Assembly: GCA_002049785.1 (NCBI GenBank)
Contig: MUKB01000026.1
Coordinates: forward strand, 1-31,131
Direction of reading: 5' to 3'
Source of the DNA: Caldifarciminota bacterium 4484_100
GTDB lineage: Bacteria; Hydrothermota; Tepidihabitantia; SM23-42
DNA length: 31,131 nt
The notes under the pieces are model-generated. The model was not told the DNA's origin. It saw nothing but the letters and a program-made list of their open reading frames with translations, and ran no database searches. Positions within the stretch are counted from its first letter, which is position 1. Each line of letters opens with the position of its first letter. Positions 16,759-24,372 of the stretch are shown here, piece after piece. The translations under genes and the position numbers were made by a program.

Positions 16759-17315
16759 GACAATGTCGGAAATACCGCGATAAGTTGTTAGACTATATCG
16801 AGCAAGAATTGAGTCAGAAGGAGCAGGCCGAACTGATGGAGCACCTGAAACACTGTCCTGAATGTAAACGGGAATACGAGGCCCTTTCAAATCTCTATCA
16901 GATGTTAGAAAATGATGAGGTGGAACTTCCAGCCCCCCAATTCTTTGAGCGGTTGAAAGAGCGCGTACGCCAGCAAGAATTCAGGCCGAGAAGTCGTCCT
17001 CTCTGGAATTACTTGAAAATATTTCTGCCTGTGGCGGCGACTGCGGTTCTCTTATTTATTCTATTGGCACCGAAACCGCAGAGTGTGGAGATATCGGTTT
17101 TCGTATCCGACCTGCTTGATGATAATGAGATTGCCTGTCTTGCCATCGATGGTGTAGTTGATGAGGATTTAATTGATGAGCTTGTTTCCATCGAAGAGCA
17201 TCTAACCGATAATCTTGATGATATGCTCAATGATTTGACCCTCCAGCAGAAGACACAATTACTTAAAGAATTATATAAAAAATATGAGTTCGATACCCGT
17301 ACCAAGGGTATCTGA
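16755..17315 (+). CDS. Anti-sigma factor with zinc finger (zf-HC2) and one membrane helix
   Basis: About 186 residues from the ATG at 16755, preceded by AAGGAG; an upstream in-frame GTG at 16749 is less likely. The N-terminal zinc-binding anti-sigma domain has His30-x3-Cys34-x2-Cys37 (EHLKHCPEC). A single transmembrane segment follows at about 88-107 (IFLPVAATAVLLFILLA), then an acidic periplasmic part (FVSDLLDDNEI to LTDNLDDMLNDL). It should hold the upstream sigma factor at the inner membrane until an envelope signal releases it. The gene overlaps the sigma stop and is followed by the Spy-like gene. Confidence 0.88.
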   Translation: MRQCRKYRDKLLDYIEQELSQKEQAELMEHLKHCPECKREYEALSNLYQMLENDEVELPAPQFFERLKERVRQQEFRPRSRPLWNYLKIFLPVAATAVLLFILLAPKPQSVEISVFVSDLLDDNEIACLAIDGVVDEDLIDELVSIEEHLTDNLDDMLNDLTLQQKTQLLKELYKKYEFDTRTKGI

Positions 17316-17327
17316 GAAGGAGGTGTG

Positions 17328-17792
17328 ATGAAAAAGTTTCTCATCTTTATGGTCTTAATGTTAATCTTCTCCTTTGCCCAGCCGTTTCACGAAGGTGATC
17401 CGCGTGAGATTATTGAAAAGGTTAAAATCTATCGGTTGACCAAGGAGCTTGATCTAAGTACAGACCAGGCGACAAAATTCTTCCCCAGATTGAACGAATA
17501 CCAGAAAGAAGAGAGGAATTTTCGGGAAAGAAAAGGGGAAATTCTGGACGAATTGAAAGGCCTACTGAGAAGGGAAGCGCCTGAATCGAAGATAACCCCG
17601 TTGCTCAAGGAATATGAAGAACTATTAAAGGAACATGCCCAGACTCAGATAAAAAGAATTAAAGAGATGTGGCAGATTCTTACACCTATTCAGCGAGCAA
17701 AATATCTGATATTCGAAGATGAATTCCGGCAGGAGATCAAACAGATGATAAAGGAGATTCGCAGGCATCGTCGAGAAAAGCCTGAGGATTAG
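17328..17792 (+). CDS. Spy/CpxP-like periplasmic protein
   Basis: About 154 residues from the ATG at 17328 (AAGGAGG 4-5 bases upstream). A signal peptide (KKFLIFMVLMLIFSFAQ) is followed by helical sequence with the family's feel: 'LTKELDLSTDQATKFFPRLNEYQKEERNFRERKGEILDELKGLL' and 'LTPIQRAKYLIFEDEFRQEIKQMIKEI'. Spy and CpxP are periplasmic chaperones or adaptors; in the zinc-resistance and RpoE-type systems a protein of this fold can also sense the stress that controls the sigma/anti-sigma pair. Its place as third gene of this operon fits a sensor role, which is inference. Confidence 0.75.
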   Translation: MKKFLIFMVLMLIFSFAQPFHEGDPREIIEKVKIYRLTKELDLSTDQATKFFPRLNEYQKEERNFRERKGEILDELKGLLRREAPESKITPLLKEYEELLKEHAQTQIKRIKEMWQILTPIQRAKYLIFEDEFRQEIKQMIKEIRRHRREKPED

Positions 17793-17816
17793 AGTAAAAT
17801 ACAGAACTTCCATTAG

Positions 17817-18152
17817 ATGAAAGAAAAAGGGACGATCGGTTTTGAACTTTTTGAACGCCTGGATCTAAGGATCGGTCAGGTAATATCAGCGCGCAGAATT
17901 TCTGGGTCAAAAAATCTGATCCTCCTGGAAATCGATTTTGGAAGTGAAAAGAGGCAGGTGGTTGTCGGTATGGCGCAATTTTATGAGCCTGAACATTTTA
18001 TCGGCAAAAGATTACCGGTGCTGTTGAATTTAGAACCGAGGAATTTTATGGGCTATAAGAGTGAAGGGATGGTTCTGGCCGCTGACGAAGATGGCAGGCC
18101 GGTTCTCTTATTACCGGAGAAAGAGGTAAAACCAGGAAGTATCATAAGATAG
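17817..18152 (+). CDS. tRNA-binding (EMAP/MetRS-beta type OB-fold) protein
   Basis: 111 residues, a stand-alone tRNA-binding domain: 'FERLDLRIGQVISARRISGSKNLILLEIDFGSEKRQVVVGMAQFYEPEHFIGKRLPVLLNLEPRNFMGYKSEGMVLAA' is the classic OB-fold found at the C-terminus of methionyl-tRNA synthetase, in Arc1p/EMAPII and in CsaA. It probably acts in trans with MetRS or as a general tRNA chaperone; which one cannot be told. The start is ATG 17817 just after a TAG; no ribosome site stands out. It runs convergently with the small gene at 18159-18368. Confidence 0.85.
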   Translation: MKEKGTIGFELFERLDLRIGQVISARRISGSKNLILLEIDFGSEKRQVVVGMAQFYEPEHFIGKRLPVLLNLEPRNFMGYKSEGMVLAADEDGRPVLLLPEKEVKPGSIIR

Positions 18153-18190
18153 GACAATTCAGCGACAGATAACAATCCTTGTCCCTTTTT
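18152..18190 (+). terminator. Possible terminator of the sigma-tRNA-binding operon
   Basis: GGACAA (18152-18157) can pair with TTGTCC (18179-18184), followed by CTTTTT. It overlaps the 3' end of the opposing small gene. The loop is about 21 bases, so support is modest. Confidence 0.35.
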
Positions 18191-18368
18191 CTGTCCTTTC
18201 AAATGAAATAATATTTTTCTGTCCGATTAATGTGTAAATTTCTTTATTTTTATATCGATGGAATAGCATCCCTTTCTGTTTTCCACGAAAAAATTTGAGG
18301 GTGCCATCAGGCAGAACCTCAACTTCGTCAAGGATATCCTCGTCCGTATCCTCGGGGTCAAAGGTCAA
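18159..18368 (-). CDS. Small protein of unknown function, 5' end probably damaged
   Basis: 69 residues from TTG 18368. I do not recognise it. The sequence is acidic at the start (TFDPEDTDEDILDEVEVLPDGTLKFF) and then basic and beta-rich (KQKGMLFHRYKNKEIYTLIGQKNIISFERTEKGTRIVICR). The same frame is coding-like a few codons further up (KPKGAILL) and runs back to a TAA at about 18389, just after an in-frame ATG giving MRRV and stop. So either TTG is the start or the original start was lost. The 5' side reaches a repeat island within about 45 bases. Confidence 0.45.
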   Translation of the reverse strand: MTFDPEDTDEDILDEVEVLPDGTLKFFRGKQKGMLFHRYKNKEIYTLIGQKNIISFERTEKGTRIVICR

Positions 18369-18412
18369 AAGGATTGCACCTTTGGGTTTTTATACCCGCC
18401 GCATCTAATACC

Positions 18413-18670
18413 CCATTTCGGATTTAAAAGATTGATTCTGGATACTCGAAAAAACATTAGTCATTAAGTCATTTCCTTAACTAAGTTAAAAGGAAAAAGG
18501 CAAAAGTTAAAAGTGTTTGGAAAACAAGAGAAACGAGAAAAACCAGAAAAACTAGATAAACCAGAAAAACCAGAAAAACTAGATAAACCAGAAAAACCAG
18601 AAAAACTAGAAAAACGAGAGAAACGAGACAAACCAGACAAACGAGAAAAACCAGAAAAACCAGAAAATAA
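18413..18670. repeat. Intergenic repeat island 3 (no gene)
   Basis: Holds a CATTTCGGATT module (from about 18413) followed by AAAAGATTGATTCTGGATA as in island 2; a CATTAGTCATTAAGTCATT module (about 18459-18477); a 38-base AAGTTAAAAGG-type module starting at 18483 that runs into the array; and a 16-unit 9-bp array (18522-18665). Positions 18483-18547 recur as a perfect 65-base inverted copy at 23952-24016. K-P-E and F-S-G type open frames here are repeat artefacts. Confidence 0.85.
18522..18665 (+). repeat. 9-bp tandem array, 16 units of AAACCAGAN
   Basis: Sixteen units, as in 10965-11108, with CCA, CGA, CTA and one CAA variants at bases 4-6. A 27-bp group (AAACTAGAT, AAACCAGAA, AAACCAGAA) is repeated. 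The array ends 5 bases before the -35 box of the glutaminyl-tRNA synthetase gene. Confidence 0.9.
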
Positions 18671-18698
18671 TTGACAGATGGGTGTAATTGAATAATAT
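18671..18698 (+). promoter_or_regulatory. Promoter of the glutaminyl-tRNA synthetase gene, leaderless arrangement
   Basis: TTGACA (18671-18676), 16 bases, TAATAT (18693-18698), then 5 bases to the ATG at 18704. No ribosome-binding site precedes the ATG. Confidence 0.55.
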
Positions 18699-18703
18699 TG
18701 ACT

Positions 18704-20389
18704 ATGGAGAAGAGCGATTTTATTCGGGATATCATCAAAGAGGACATAAGAACCGGTCGGTATGGAGGAAAGGTCCATACACGATTTCCTCCTGAGCCGA
18801 ACGGTTATCTCCATATCGGCCATGCCAAATCGATCTGTCTCAATTTCGGAATTGCACAGGAATTCGGTGGGCTCTGCAATCTCAGATTCGATGACACCAA
18901 CCCGATAAAAGAGCAGGCTGAATATGTCGAGGCGATTAAAAGAGATATCCGATGGCTCGGGTTTGATTGGGGAGACCGGGAGTATTATGCATCAGACTAC
19001 TTTGATAAACTCTATGGGTTCGCAGTTCAACTGATTAGAGACGGTAAGGCGTATGTTGATGACCTCAGTGCTGAAGAGATAAAGGAGTATCGGGGAACAC
19101 TGACCAAGCCAGGAAAAGAAAGCCCATATCGGAATCGCTCAATCGAGGAGAACCTGAGGCTTTTTGAAAAGATGCGTCAGGGTAAATTCCCTGATGGTTC
19201 GAGGGTCTTGCGGGCGAAGATTGATATGGCTTCTGGAAATCTAAATATGCGTGATCCGGTAATGTATCGGATATTACATGCACCGCATCATCGCACCCAG
19301 GACAAGTGGTGTATCTATCCGATGTATGACTTTGCACACGGACAATCCGATTCAATCGAGGGGATAACCCATTCGATCTGCACCTTAGAATTCGAAGACC
19401 ATCGACCATTATATGACTGGTTTCTTGAACAACTGAAGATTCATCATCCCCGACAGATTGAGTTTGCCCGTCTGAACCTCACCTATACGGTTTTGAGTAA
19501 ACGGATACTGCTCAAACTTGTTGAAGAAGGCTATGTCCGGGGCTGGGATGACCCAAGGATGCCCACAATATCCGGTCTGCGCCGAAGAGGCTACACACCA
19601 GAAGCAATCAGAAATTTTTGTGAAAGAATCGGTGTAGCAAAGAGCAATACCGTGGTCGACATTGGGTTGCTCGAGCACTGCCTGCGTGAGGATTTGAATA
19701 AAAGGGCTCCAAGAAGGATGGCGGTATTACGGCCTCTGAAGTTGATTATCGATAACTACCCAGCAGACAGGGTGGAAGAGCTTGAGGCAGTGAACAATCC
19801 GGAAGACCCGGGGATGGGTACCCGCAGGGTTCCATTTTCCAGAATCCTCTATATCGAAAGGGATGACTTTCGTGAAATTCCTCCCAAAAAATATTTTCGC
19901 CTTGCACCGGGCAGGGAAGTCCGACTAAAGCATGCCTATATTATAAAGTGTGTGAATTTCATCAAGGACCAAAAGAGTGGTGAAATACTGGAGGTCCATT
20001 GCACATATGATCCCGAGACAAAGAGTGGTGAAAAGAAGGCAGGAAAAAAGGTGAAGGGAACCCTCCACTGGGTTTCGGCAAAATATGCGATTGATGCCGA
20101 GGTGCGGCTCTATGAACATCTATTTTCAAAACCCGACCCTATGGATACCGAACCGGGTAAGGACTTTCGCTCAAACTTGAATCCCCATTCCTTAGAGGTC
20201 TTAAAAAACTGCAAACTTGAGCCAGGTCTCAAGGATGCAAAGGTCGGGGATCGATACCAATTTCTGAGATTGGGATATTTCTGCGTTGACCCTGATTCTA
20301 CGCCTGAACATCTTGTCTTTAATCGTATCGAGACTTTAAAAGATACCTGGGCAAAGATTGAAAAGTCCCAGAAGGGTGGAAGTCCATAA
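18704..20389 (+). CDS. glnS: Glutaminyl-tRNA synthetase
   Basis: 561 residues, full length for bacterial GlnRS. The class I signature HIGH is at 37-40 ([16 protein letters not shown]) and the KMSKS-equivalent 'VLSKR' at about 262-266. The catalytic block '[32 protein letters not shown]' and the C-terminal anticodon-binding beta-barrels ('[14 protein letters not shown]', '[24 protein letters not shown]', '[31 protein letters not shown]') are in the expected order. It charges tRNA-Gln directly, making the GatCAB transamidation route dispensable for Gln in this organism. ATG 18704 is chosen over TTG 18698 because the promoter's -10 ends at 18698. The macrodomain gene follows 36 bases after the stop. 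Confidence 0.97.
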   Translation: MEKSDFIRDIIKEDIRTGRYGGKVHTRFPPEPNGYLHIGHAKSICLNFGIAQEFGGLCNLRFDDTNPIKEQAEYVEAIKRDIRWLGFDWGDREYYASDYFDKLYGFAVQLIRDGKAYVDDLSAEEIKEYRGTLTKPGKESPYRNRSIEENLRLFEKMRQGKFPDGSRVLRAKIDMASGNLNMRDPVMYRILHAPHHRTQDKWCIYPMYDFAHGQSDSIEGITHSICTLEFEDHRPLYDWFLEQLKIHHPRQIEFARLNLTYTVLSKRILLKLVEEGYVRGWDDPRMPTISGLRRRGYTPEAIRNFCERIGVAKSNTVVDIGLLEHCLREDLNKRAPRRMAVLRPLKLIIDNYPADRVEELEAVNNPEDPGMGTRRVPFSRILYIERDDFREIPPKKYFRLAPGREVRLKHAYIIKCVNFIKDQKSGEILEVHCTYDPETKSGEKKAGKKVKGTLHWVSAKYAIDAEVRLYEHLFSKPDPMDTEPGKDFRSNLNPHSLEVLKNCKLEPGLKDAKVGDRYQFLRLGYFCVDPDSTPEHLVFNRIETLKDTWAKIEKSQKGGSP

Positions 20390-20425
20390 ACCAGCGATTT
20401 AGTAGTATCACTGGAGGCTAATGAT

Positions 20426-20959
20426 ATGAAAAAGAATATATCAGGTATTATTGTTGAATGTCTGCAGGGCGATATTGCAGCACAACAGGATATTGACGCG
20501 GTGGTGAATGCTGCAAATGCCTGGTTAAGACCTGGTGGCGGCGTTGCCGGTGCGATTCATCGTGCAGCCGGCCCACAGCTTTATCAGGAATGCAAAGGCC
20601 TGGCACCCATCAAACCTGGACAGGCGGTTATAACAAAGGCATATAACCTTCCCAATAAGTATGTAATTCATTGTCTTGGTCCTGTCTATGGCCGAGATGA
20701 ACCTGCAGACAAACAACTTGCAGATTGCTACCGTAATGCCCTTAGACTTGCAGAACAGAATCAGATTGCCTCAATCGCATTTCCTGCAATCTCGACGGGT
20801 GTCTTCGGTTATCCCATCAGAGAAGCGGCAAGGGTAGCAATCAAAACAATTGTTGAAATAATTCCTGAATTGAAATCGGTTAAGAGAATCCGCCTTGTTC
20901 TTTATAGCACTTCAGACCTCAAAATCTATGAAGAACTGTTGCAATCGCTCTATTCTTAA
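20426..20959 (+). CDS. Macrodomain protein (ADP-ribose or O-acetyl-ADP-ribose hydrolase, YmdB-like)
   Basis: 177 residues, one macrodomain. The ADP-ribose loops are intact: 'GDIAAQQDIDAVVNAANAWLRPGGGVAGAIHRAAG' (Asn28-Ala-Ala-Asn31, Gly37-39) and 'IAFPAISTGVFGYP'. Proteins of this kind remove ADP-ribose from proteins, DNA or acetylated derivatives. GGAGG lies 8 bases before the ATG. The stop overlaps the ATG of the next gene (TAATG), so it is coupled with an ABC-class ATPase; that pairing suggests a shared nucleic-acid or nucleotide-related role, not known to me. Confidence 0.93.
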   Translation: MKKNISGIIVECLQGDIAAQQDIDAVVNAANAWLRPGGGVAGAIHRAAGPQLYQECKGLAPIKPGQAVITKAYNLPNKYVIHCLGPVYGRDEPADKQLADCYRNALRLAEQNQIASIAFPAISTGVFGYPIREAARVAIKTIVEIIPELKSVKRIRLVLYSTSDLKIYEELLQSLYS

Positions 20960-22635
20960 TGCAGAGACTTAAAGAAATTTTAAGAAAAATTGACCATCGG
21001 GGATATTCTGCATATCAAGAATTAAAAAAAAGACAATTCCAGTTTTCCACATTCGAACTCTTTTTTGACCATATCCAGAAAGACCCATTCGCCCCTGCCA
21101 CTAAAATCAGAGTAAGGATACCCCAGGATATTGCGAAATTTCCAGGGTGGACATTCAAAAATAGAATCAGAAGGGTCGCCCTCGAAGATTTTCTCTTAAG
21201 GGAACTCAATACAAGGTCACACCGATTCTCTAAAAAAAGGGGAGAGGGGAAATCGGGTGCGATATTCAGTTATCAACCATCACAGAGGGTGCTCGAACGG
21301 AGTGCAATTCATATTGATGAAAAGTTTCTGGAGGCTCGATTCTTTATCGGCCTTCCATCCCGAGGTAGAAGAATCCTTGGCAATGAAGCAGAGGCGATGG
21401 TTTTTTATGACATAAGCAGACTTATAAGATATAGCCTCTTCTATGAAAATCTGGTTGAGCGCGATCTGGAGCGTCATATAAAGACAATCGAGGATGCAGA
21501 GTATTTAAGAAATAGATTAAATGAGCTCGGCCTTGTCTGTTTTGTCGCCAACGGAAGTATCCTGCCGAGAAGAAGTGGTGTGGATGATCACCCGATGGAT
21601 TCGAAAAAGGCGATCCCCTTCATTGCACCGAAAGAACTGGAAAGCACGATTGAACTTCCAAATTATGGTGCGATTAAAGGTATGGGTATACCCGAGGGTG
21701 TAGTATTAATCATCGGTGGCGGTTTTCACGGCAAATCTACCCTGCTTCGGGCAATTCAGGACGGAATCTATAATCATATACCAGGAGATGGAAGAGAATT
21801 TGTAGTTACCGTGAAACAGGCAATAAAGATAAGGGCTGAGGATGGAAGAAGTATTGTTGGTGTTGATATTTCGCCTTTTATCAGTAACCTTCCTCAGAAG
21901 GTTGATACGAGAAATTTTACTACTGAGAATGCAAGCGGTTCCACCTCGCAGGCAGCAAATATTATTGAGGCGATTGAGGCCGGTGCTAAACTTCTGCTCA
22001 TTGATGAGGATACATCCGCAACGAATTTTATGATTCGAGATAGTAAGATGCGCAGTCTTGTGCCTGATGACCTGGAGCCGATTACACCATTTATCGATAA
22101 AGTAAGACCTCTTTTCAATGATTATCATATTTCGACAATTCTTGTTACCGGAGGCTCGGGTGAATATCTCAAGGTTGCAGATAGTGTGATATGTATGCAG
22201 AACTATCTACCAAAAGATTTTACTGCCAGGGTGAAGAAACTGGGAATAGAAGAAAGAGGGGAGGGGAAGTTTGGTCTGATCCGTTCGCGCATTCCCTTGA
22301 AGAGTAGTTTGAATCCAGAAAAGAGGCCGGGAAAGACTCAGGCAAAGGCAAAGGGTCTAAAAAAGGTCATCTTTGGTCCGAGAGAGATCGATATCTCTCA
22401 GGTTGAACAGATTGTCGAATTGGGCCAGTCTGATGCAATTGCTAATGCCCTTGTCTATATCTACCGACGGCTGATGGATGACAAAAAAACTATGAGCCAG
22501 ATTTATAAAATAGTCGAACACGAACTTGTTGAAAAAGGGGTGGAATCATTTTCAACCCATCCTAAGCCTGCGCATCTTGCCGAATTCAGAATCCTTGACT
22601 TTGCATTCACCCTCAATCGTATAAGGGGCTTATGA
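20959..22635 (+). CDS. Predicted ATPase of the ABC class (COG3044 family)
   Basis: 558 residues, the usual size of this family. Walker A is GGGFHGKST (about 252-260), an ABC-signature-like 'ASGSTSQAANIIEAIEAGA' is at about 323-341, and Walker B is 'KLLLIDEDTSATNFMIRD' (about 342-359). The N-terminal quarter ('KILRKIDHRGYSAYQELK'-like opening, 'RVRIPQDIAKFP') and the C-terminal helices ('FSTHPKPAHLAEFRILDFAFTLNRIRGL') match the family from memory. There is no membrane domain, so it is a soluble ABC ATPase of unknown function. It is translationally coupled to the macrodomain gene and followed by a B12/radical-SAM gene whose start touches its stop. Confidence 0.93.
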   Translation: MQRLKEILRKIDHRGYSAYQELKKRQFQFSTFELFFDHIQKDPFAPATKIRVRIPQDIAKFPGWTFKNRIRRVALEDFLLRELNTRSHRFSKKRGEGKSGAIFSYQPSQRVLERSAIHIDEKFLEARFFIGLPSRGRRILGNEAEAMVFYDISRLIRYSLFYENLVERDLERHIKTIEDAEYLRNRLNELGLVCFVANGSILPRRSGVDDHPMDSKKAIPFIAPKELESTIELPNYGAIKGMGIPEGVVLIIGGGFHGKSTLLRAIQDGIYNHIPGDGREFVVTVKQAIKIRAEDGRSIVGVDISPFISNLPQKVDTRNFTTENASGSTSQAANIIEAIEAGAKLLLIDEDTSATNFMIRDSKMRSLVPDDLEPITPFIDKVRPLFNDYHISTILVTGGSGEYLKVADSVICMQNYLPKDFTARVKKLGIEERGEGKFGLIRSRIPLKSSLNPEKRPGKTQAKAKGLKKVIFGPREIDISQVEQIVELGQSDAIANALVYIYRRLMDDKKTMSQIYKIVEHELVEKGVESFSTHPKPAHLAEFRILDFAFTLNRIRGL

Positions 22636-23857
22636 CCGTGATAATCGCAACAGTTTCAACGCACTCCTGGGGGCCTTAGAGACTGTCACCTTAAAAGATA
22701 AGTTTAAAGTATATATTGTAAAAAGAGAAGAGAGATTATTAAATGATATCGGTGCCATCGTTGAGCGACATAAGAAGTGTATTATCGCCTTCTCATATTT
22801 CATCTCCCAGGTTCAGAAAATTAAGGAGTGCATCCGCATTCTGAGAAAGCGTTGTGCACAAAAGGTTATATTCATCTGCGGAGGTCCACAGGCAACTGGT
22901 GAGCCACACATCAGTCTGGAAATGGGATTTGACATTGTTGTCCGGGGAGAGGCTGAAGAGACATTCATAAATTTATTAAACAATATTGCTGAACAAAAAG
23001 GGTATGAAGAAGTTAAAGGCATTATCTACAGTAAAAAGGGACAATATCTTGATACCGGCAGGGGAAAGACTCCCTGCCTTGATCAATTCCCACCCTTTGC
23101 GGTTGAGCACCGTCTGTTTGGTCCGATTGAGATAACCCGGGGATGTCCATTTGGTTGTAAATTCTGTCAAACACCATATCTTTTTGGTATGAAACCGAGA
23201 CATCGGAGTATCGATTCAATCTGCCGGGCAGTAAATCAGATGAAGTCCTATGGTTTGACCGATATAAGGTTCATCTCGCCGAACGCATTTTCATACGGCG
23301 CAGATGGTAAGAAGATGAATATTGTGACATTGACCAACCTGCTGAAAGAGGTAAGGCGGGTTTTAGAGAAGAAAGGCAGACTCTTTTTCGGTTCATTTCC
23401 TTCTGAGGTGAGGCCGGAATTTGTGAATGAACAGACTATCGATCTGATAAAGAGATATTGTGATAATGATAATATCATCATCGGTGCACAGTCTGGAAGC
23501 CAGCGTATCCTTGCTCTCTGTAACCGTGGGCATACTGTAGAGGATGTGTATCAGGCGGTTCGTTTGACATTAAAAAATGGGCTGAAGACAAATGTTGACT
23601 TCATTTTTGGCCTACCTGAAGAAGGTGAGGAAGAAATTTCTGATTCAATAAAAGTAATGCAGGACCTTATCAAGTTAGGTGCCAGGATACATGCCCATAC
23701 CTTCATTCCTTTACCCCAAACACCATTTTCAAAATCTTCGGGTACCGCATTAAGCCCAGCCCTGTCTAAATTTTTGGAAAAGGGGAAATCTGACGGCACT
23801 GTTTTTGGGGACTGGCAAAAACAGGCGGAGATAAGAAAAGTAATGGTCCACACTTGA
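22632..23857 (+). CDS. B12-binding/radical-SAM domain protein (MJ_1487-like), start disrupted
   Basis: The frame that starts with an ATG at 22922 (311 residues) is coding well before it: from 22631 it reads YDRDNRNSFNALLGALETVTLKDKF and on with no ATG, GTG or TTG for 97 codons, so the gene is broken at its 5' end. In another frame ATG 22632 gives MTVII and stops. The N-terminal part is a B12-binding-type Rossmann region ('FICGGPQATGEPH', 'DIVVRGEAEETF'). The radical-SAM motif is C-x3-C-x2-C in 'GCPFGCKFCQTPYLFG', then 'DIRFISPNAFSYG', 'IIIGAQSGSQRIL' and 'FIFGLPEEGEEE'. I compare it with the MJ_1487 family, of unknown reaction. The stop is 3 bases before a 9-bp array. Confidence 0.82.
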
Positions 23858-23860
23858 CCT

Positions 23861-24115
23861 TTCTGGTTTTTCTCGTTTGTCTGGTTTTTCTGGTTTATCT
23901 CGTTTTTCTCGTTTATCTGGTTTATCTAGTTTTTCTAGTTTTTCTGGTTTCTCTGGTTTTTCTCGTTTCTCTTGTTTTCCAAACACTTTTAACTTTTGCC
24001 TTTTTCCTTTTAACTTATGAAAATGACTCAATGACTTAATGACTCAATGACTTACGGTATTTAAATGACTAAATCTTTTCCCATTCCGAAATCCGAAATG
24101 GTTTTCTGGTTTTTC
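23861..24115. repeat. Intergenic repeat island 4 (no gene)
   Basis: A 9-bp array in TTTCTGGTT orientation (about 23861-23980, 13 units), then the inverted copy of the AAGTTAAAAGG-type module (to 24016), TGACTCAATGACT direct repeats (about 24018-24077), ATTCCGAAATCCGAAATG (24084-24100) and two more array units (24101-24115) directly against the promoter of the FmdB gene. Open frames on both strands are repeat artefacts. Confidence 0.85.
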
Positions 24116-24143
24116 TTGACATTCGCCAAAAATTTATTATAAT
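24116..24143 (+). promoter_or_regulatory. Promoter of the FmdB-type gene, leaderless arrangement
   Basis: TTGACA (24116-24121), 16 bases, TATAAT (24138-24143), both perfect consensus. Only 6 bases (ACCCCT) lie between TATAAT and the ATG at 24150; there is no room for a ribosome-binding site. Confidence 0.8.
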
Positions 24144-24149
24144 ACCCCT

Positions 24150-24359
24150 ATGCCGACCTATGAATTCGTCTGCAATGATTGCGACCATAAGTTTGAGGTC
24201 TTTACAACCATTTCCAAAAGGGACAAGGTTCAATGCCCGAAGTGCAAGGGCACAAATATTTCCCGCATATTTACTGCGGTCCAGATAAAAGGGGGAGGAG
24301 GTTCAACCTGTGCAACCTGTAATGCCGCTTCCTGTACCAGTTGTTCAATAAAGAGATAG
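24150..24359 (+). CDS. FmdB-family zinc-ribbon protein
   Basis: 69 residues starting MPTYEFVCNDC, the hallmark of the FmdB regulatory zinc-ribbon family. Zinc ligands are Cys8-x2-Cys11 and Cys29-x2-Cys32. The Gly-rich tail adds two more C-x2-C pairs (Cys54/57 and Cys62/65), usual for the family. The biochemical role of FmdB proteins is poorly defined; the name comes from a putative regulator of a formamidase operon. It has its own perfect promoter directly before the start codon, implying a leaderless mRNA. Confidence 0.88.
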   Translation: MPTYEFVCNDCDHKFEVFTTISKRDKVQCPKCKGTNISRIFTAVQIKGGGGSTCATCNAASCTSCSIKR

Positions 24360-24372
24360 ATAGGCCCATTGA

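Noticed and set aside
18464..18823. Open frames rich in F-S-G/L-S-G on the minus strand
   Set aside because: Repeat artefact over the array and overlapping the start of glnS.
23750..24039. Open frames over repeat island 4 on both strands
   Set aside because: Composed of the array and simple repeats; one also overlaps the radical-SAM 3' end in antisense.
5095..24115. Insertion sequences in the repeat islands
   Set aside because: No transposase frame, terminal inverted repeats of IS size or clear target duplications are visible.
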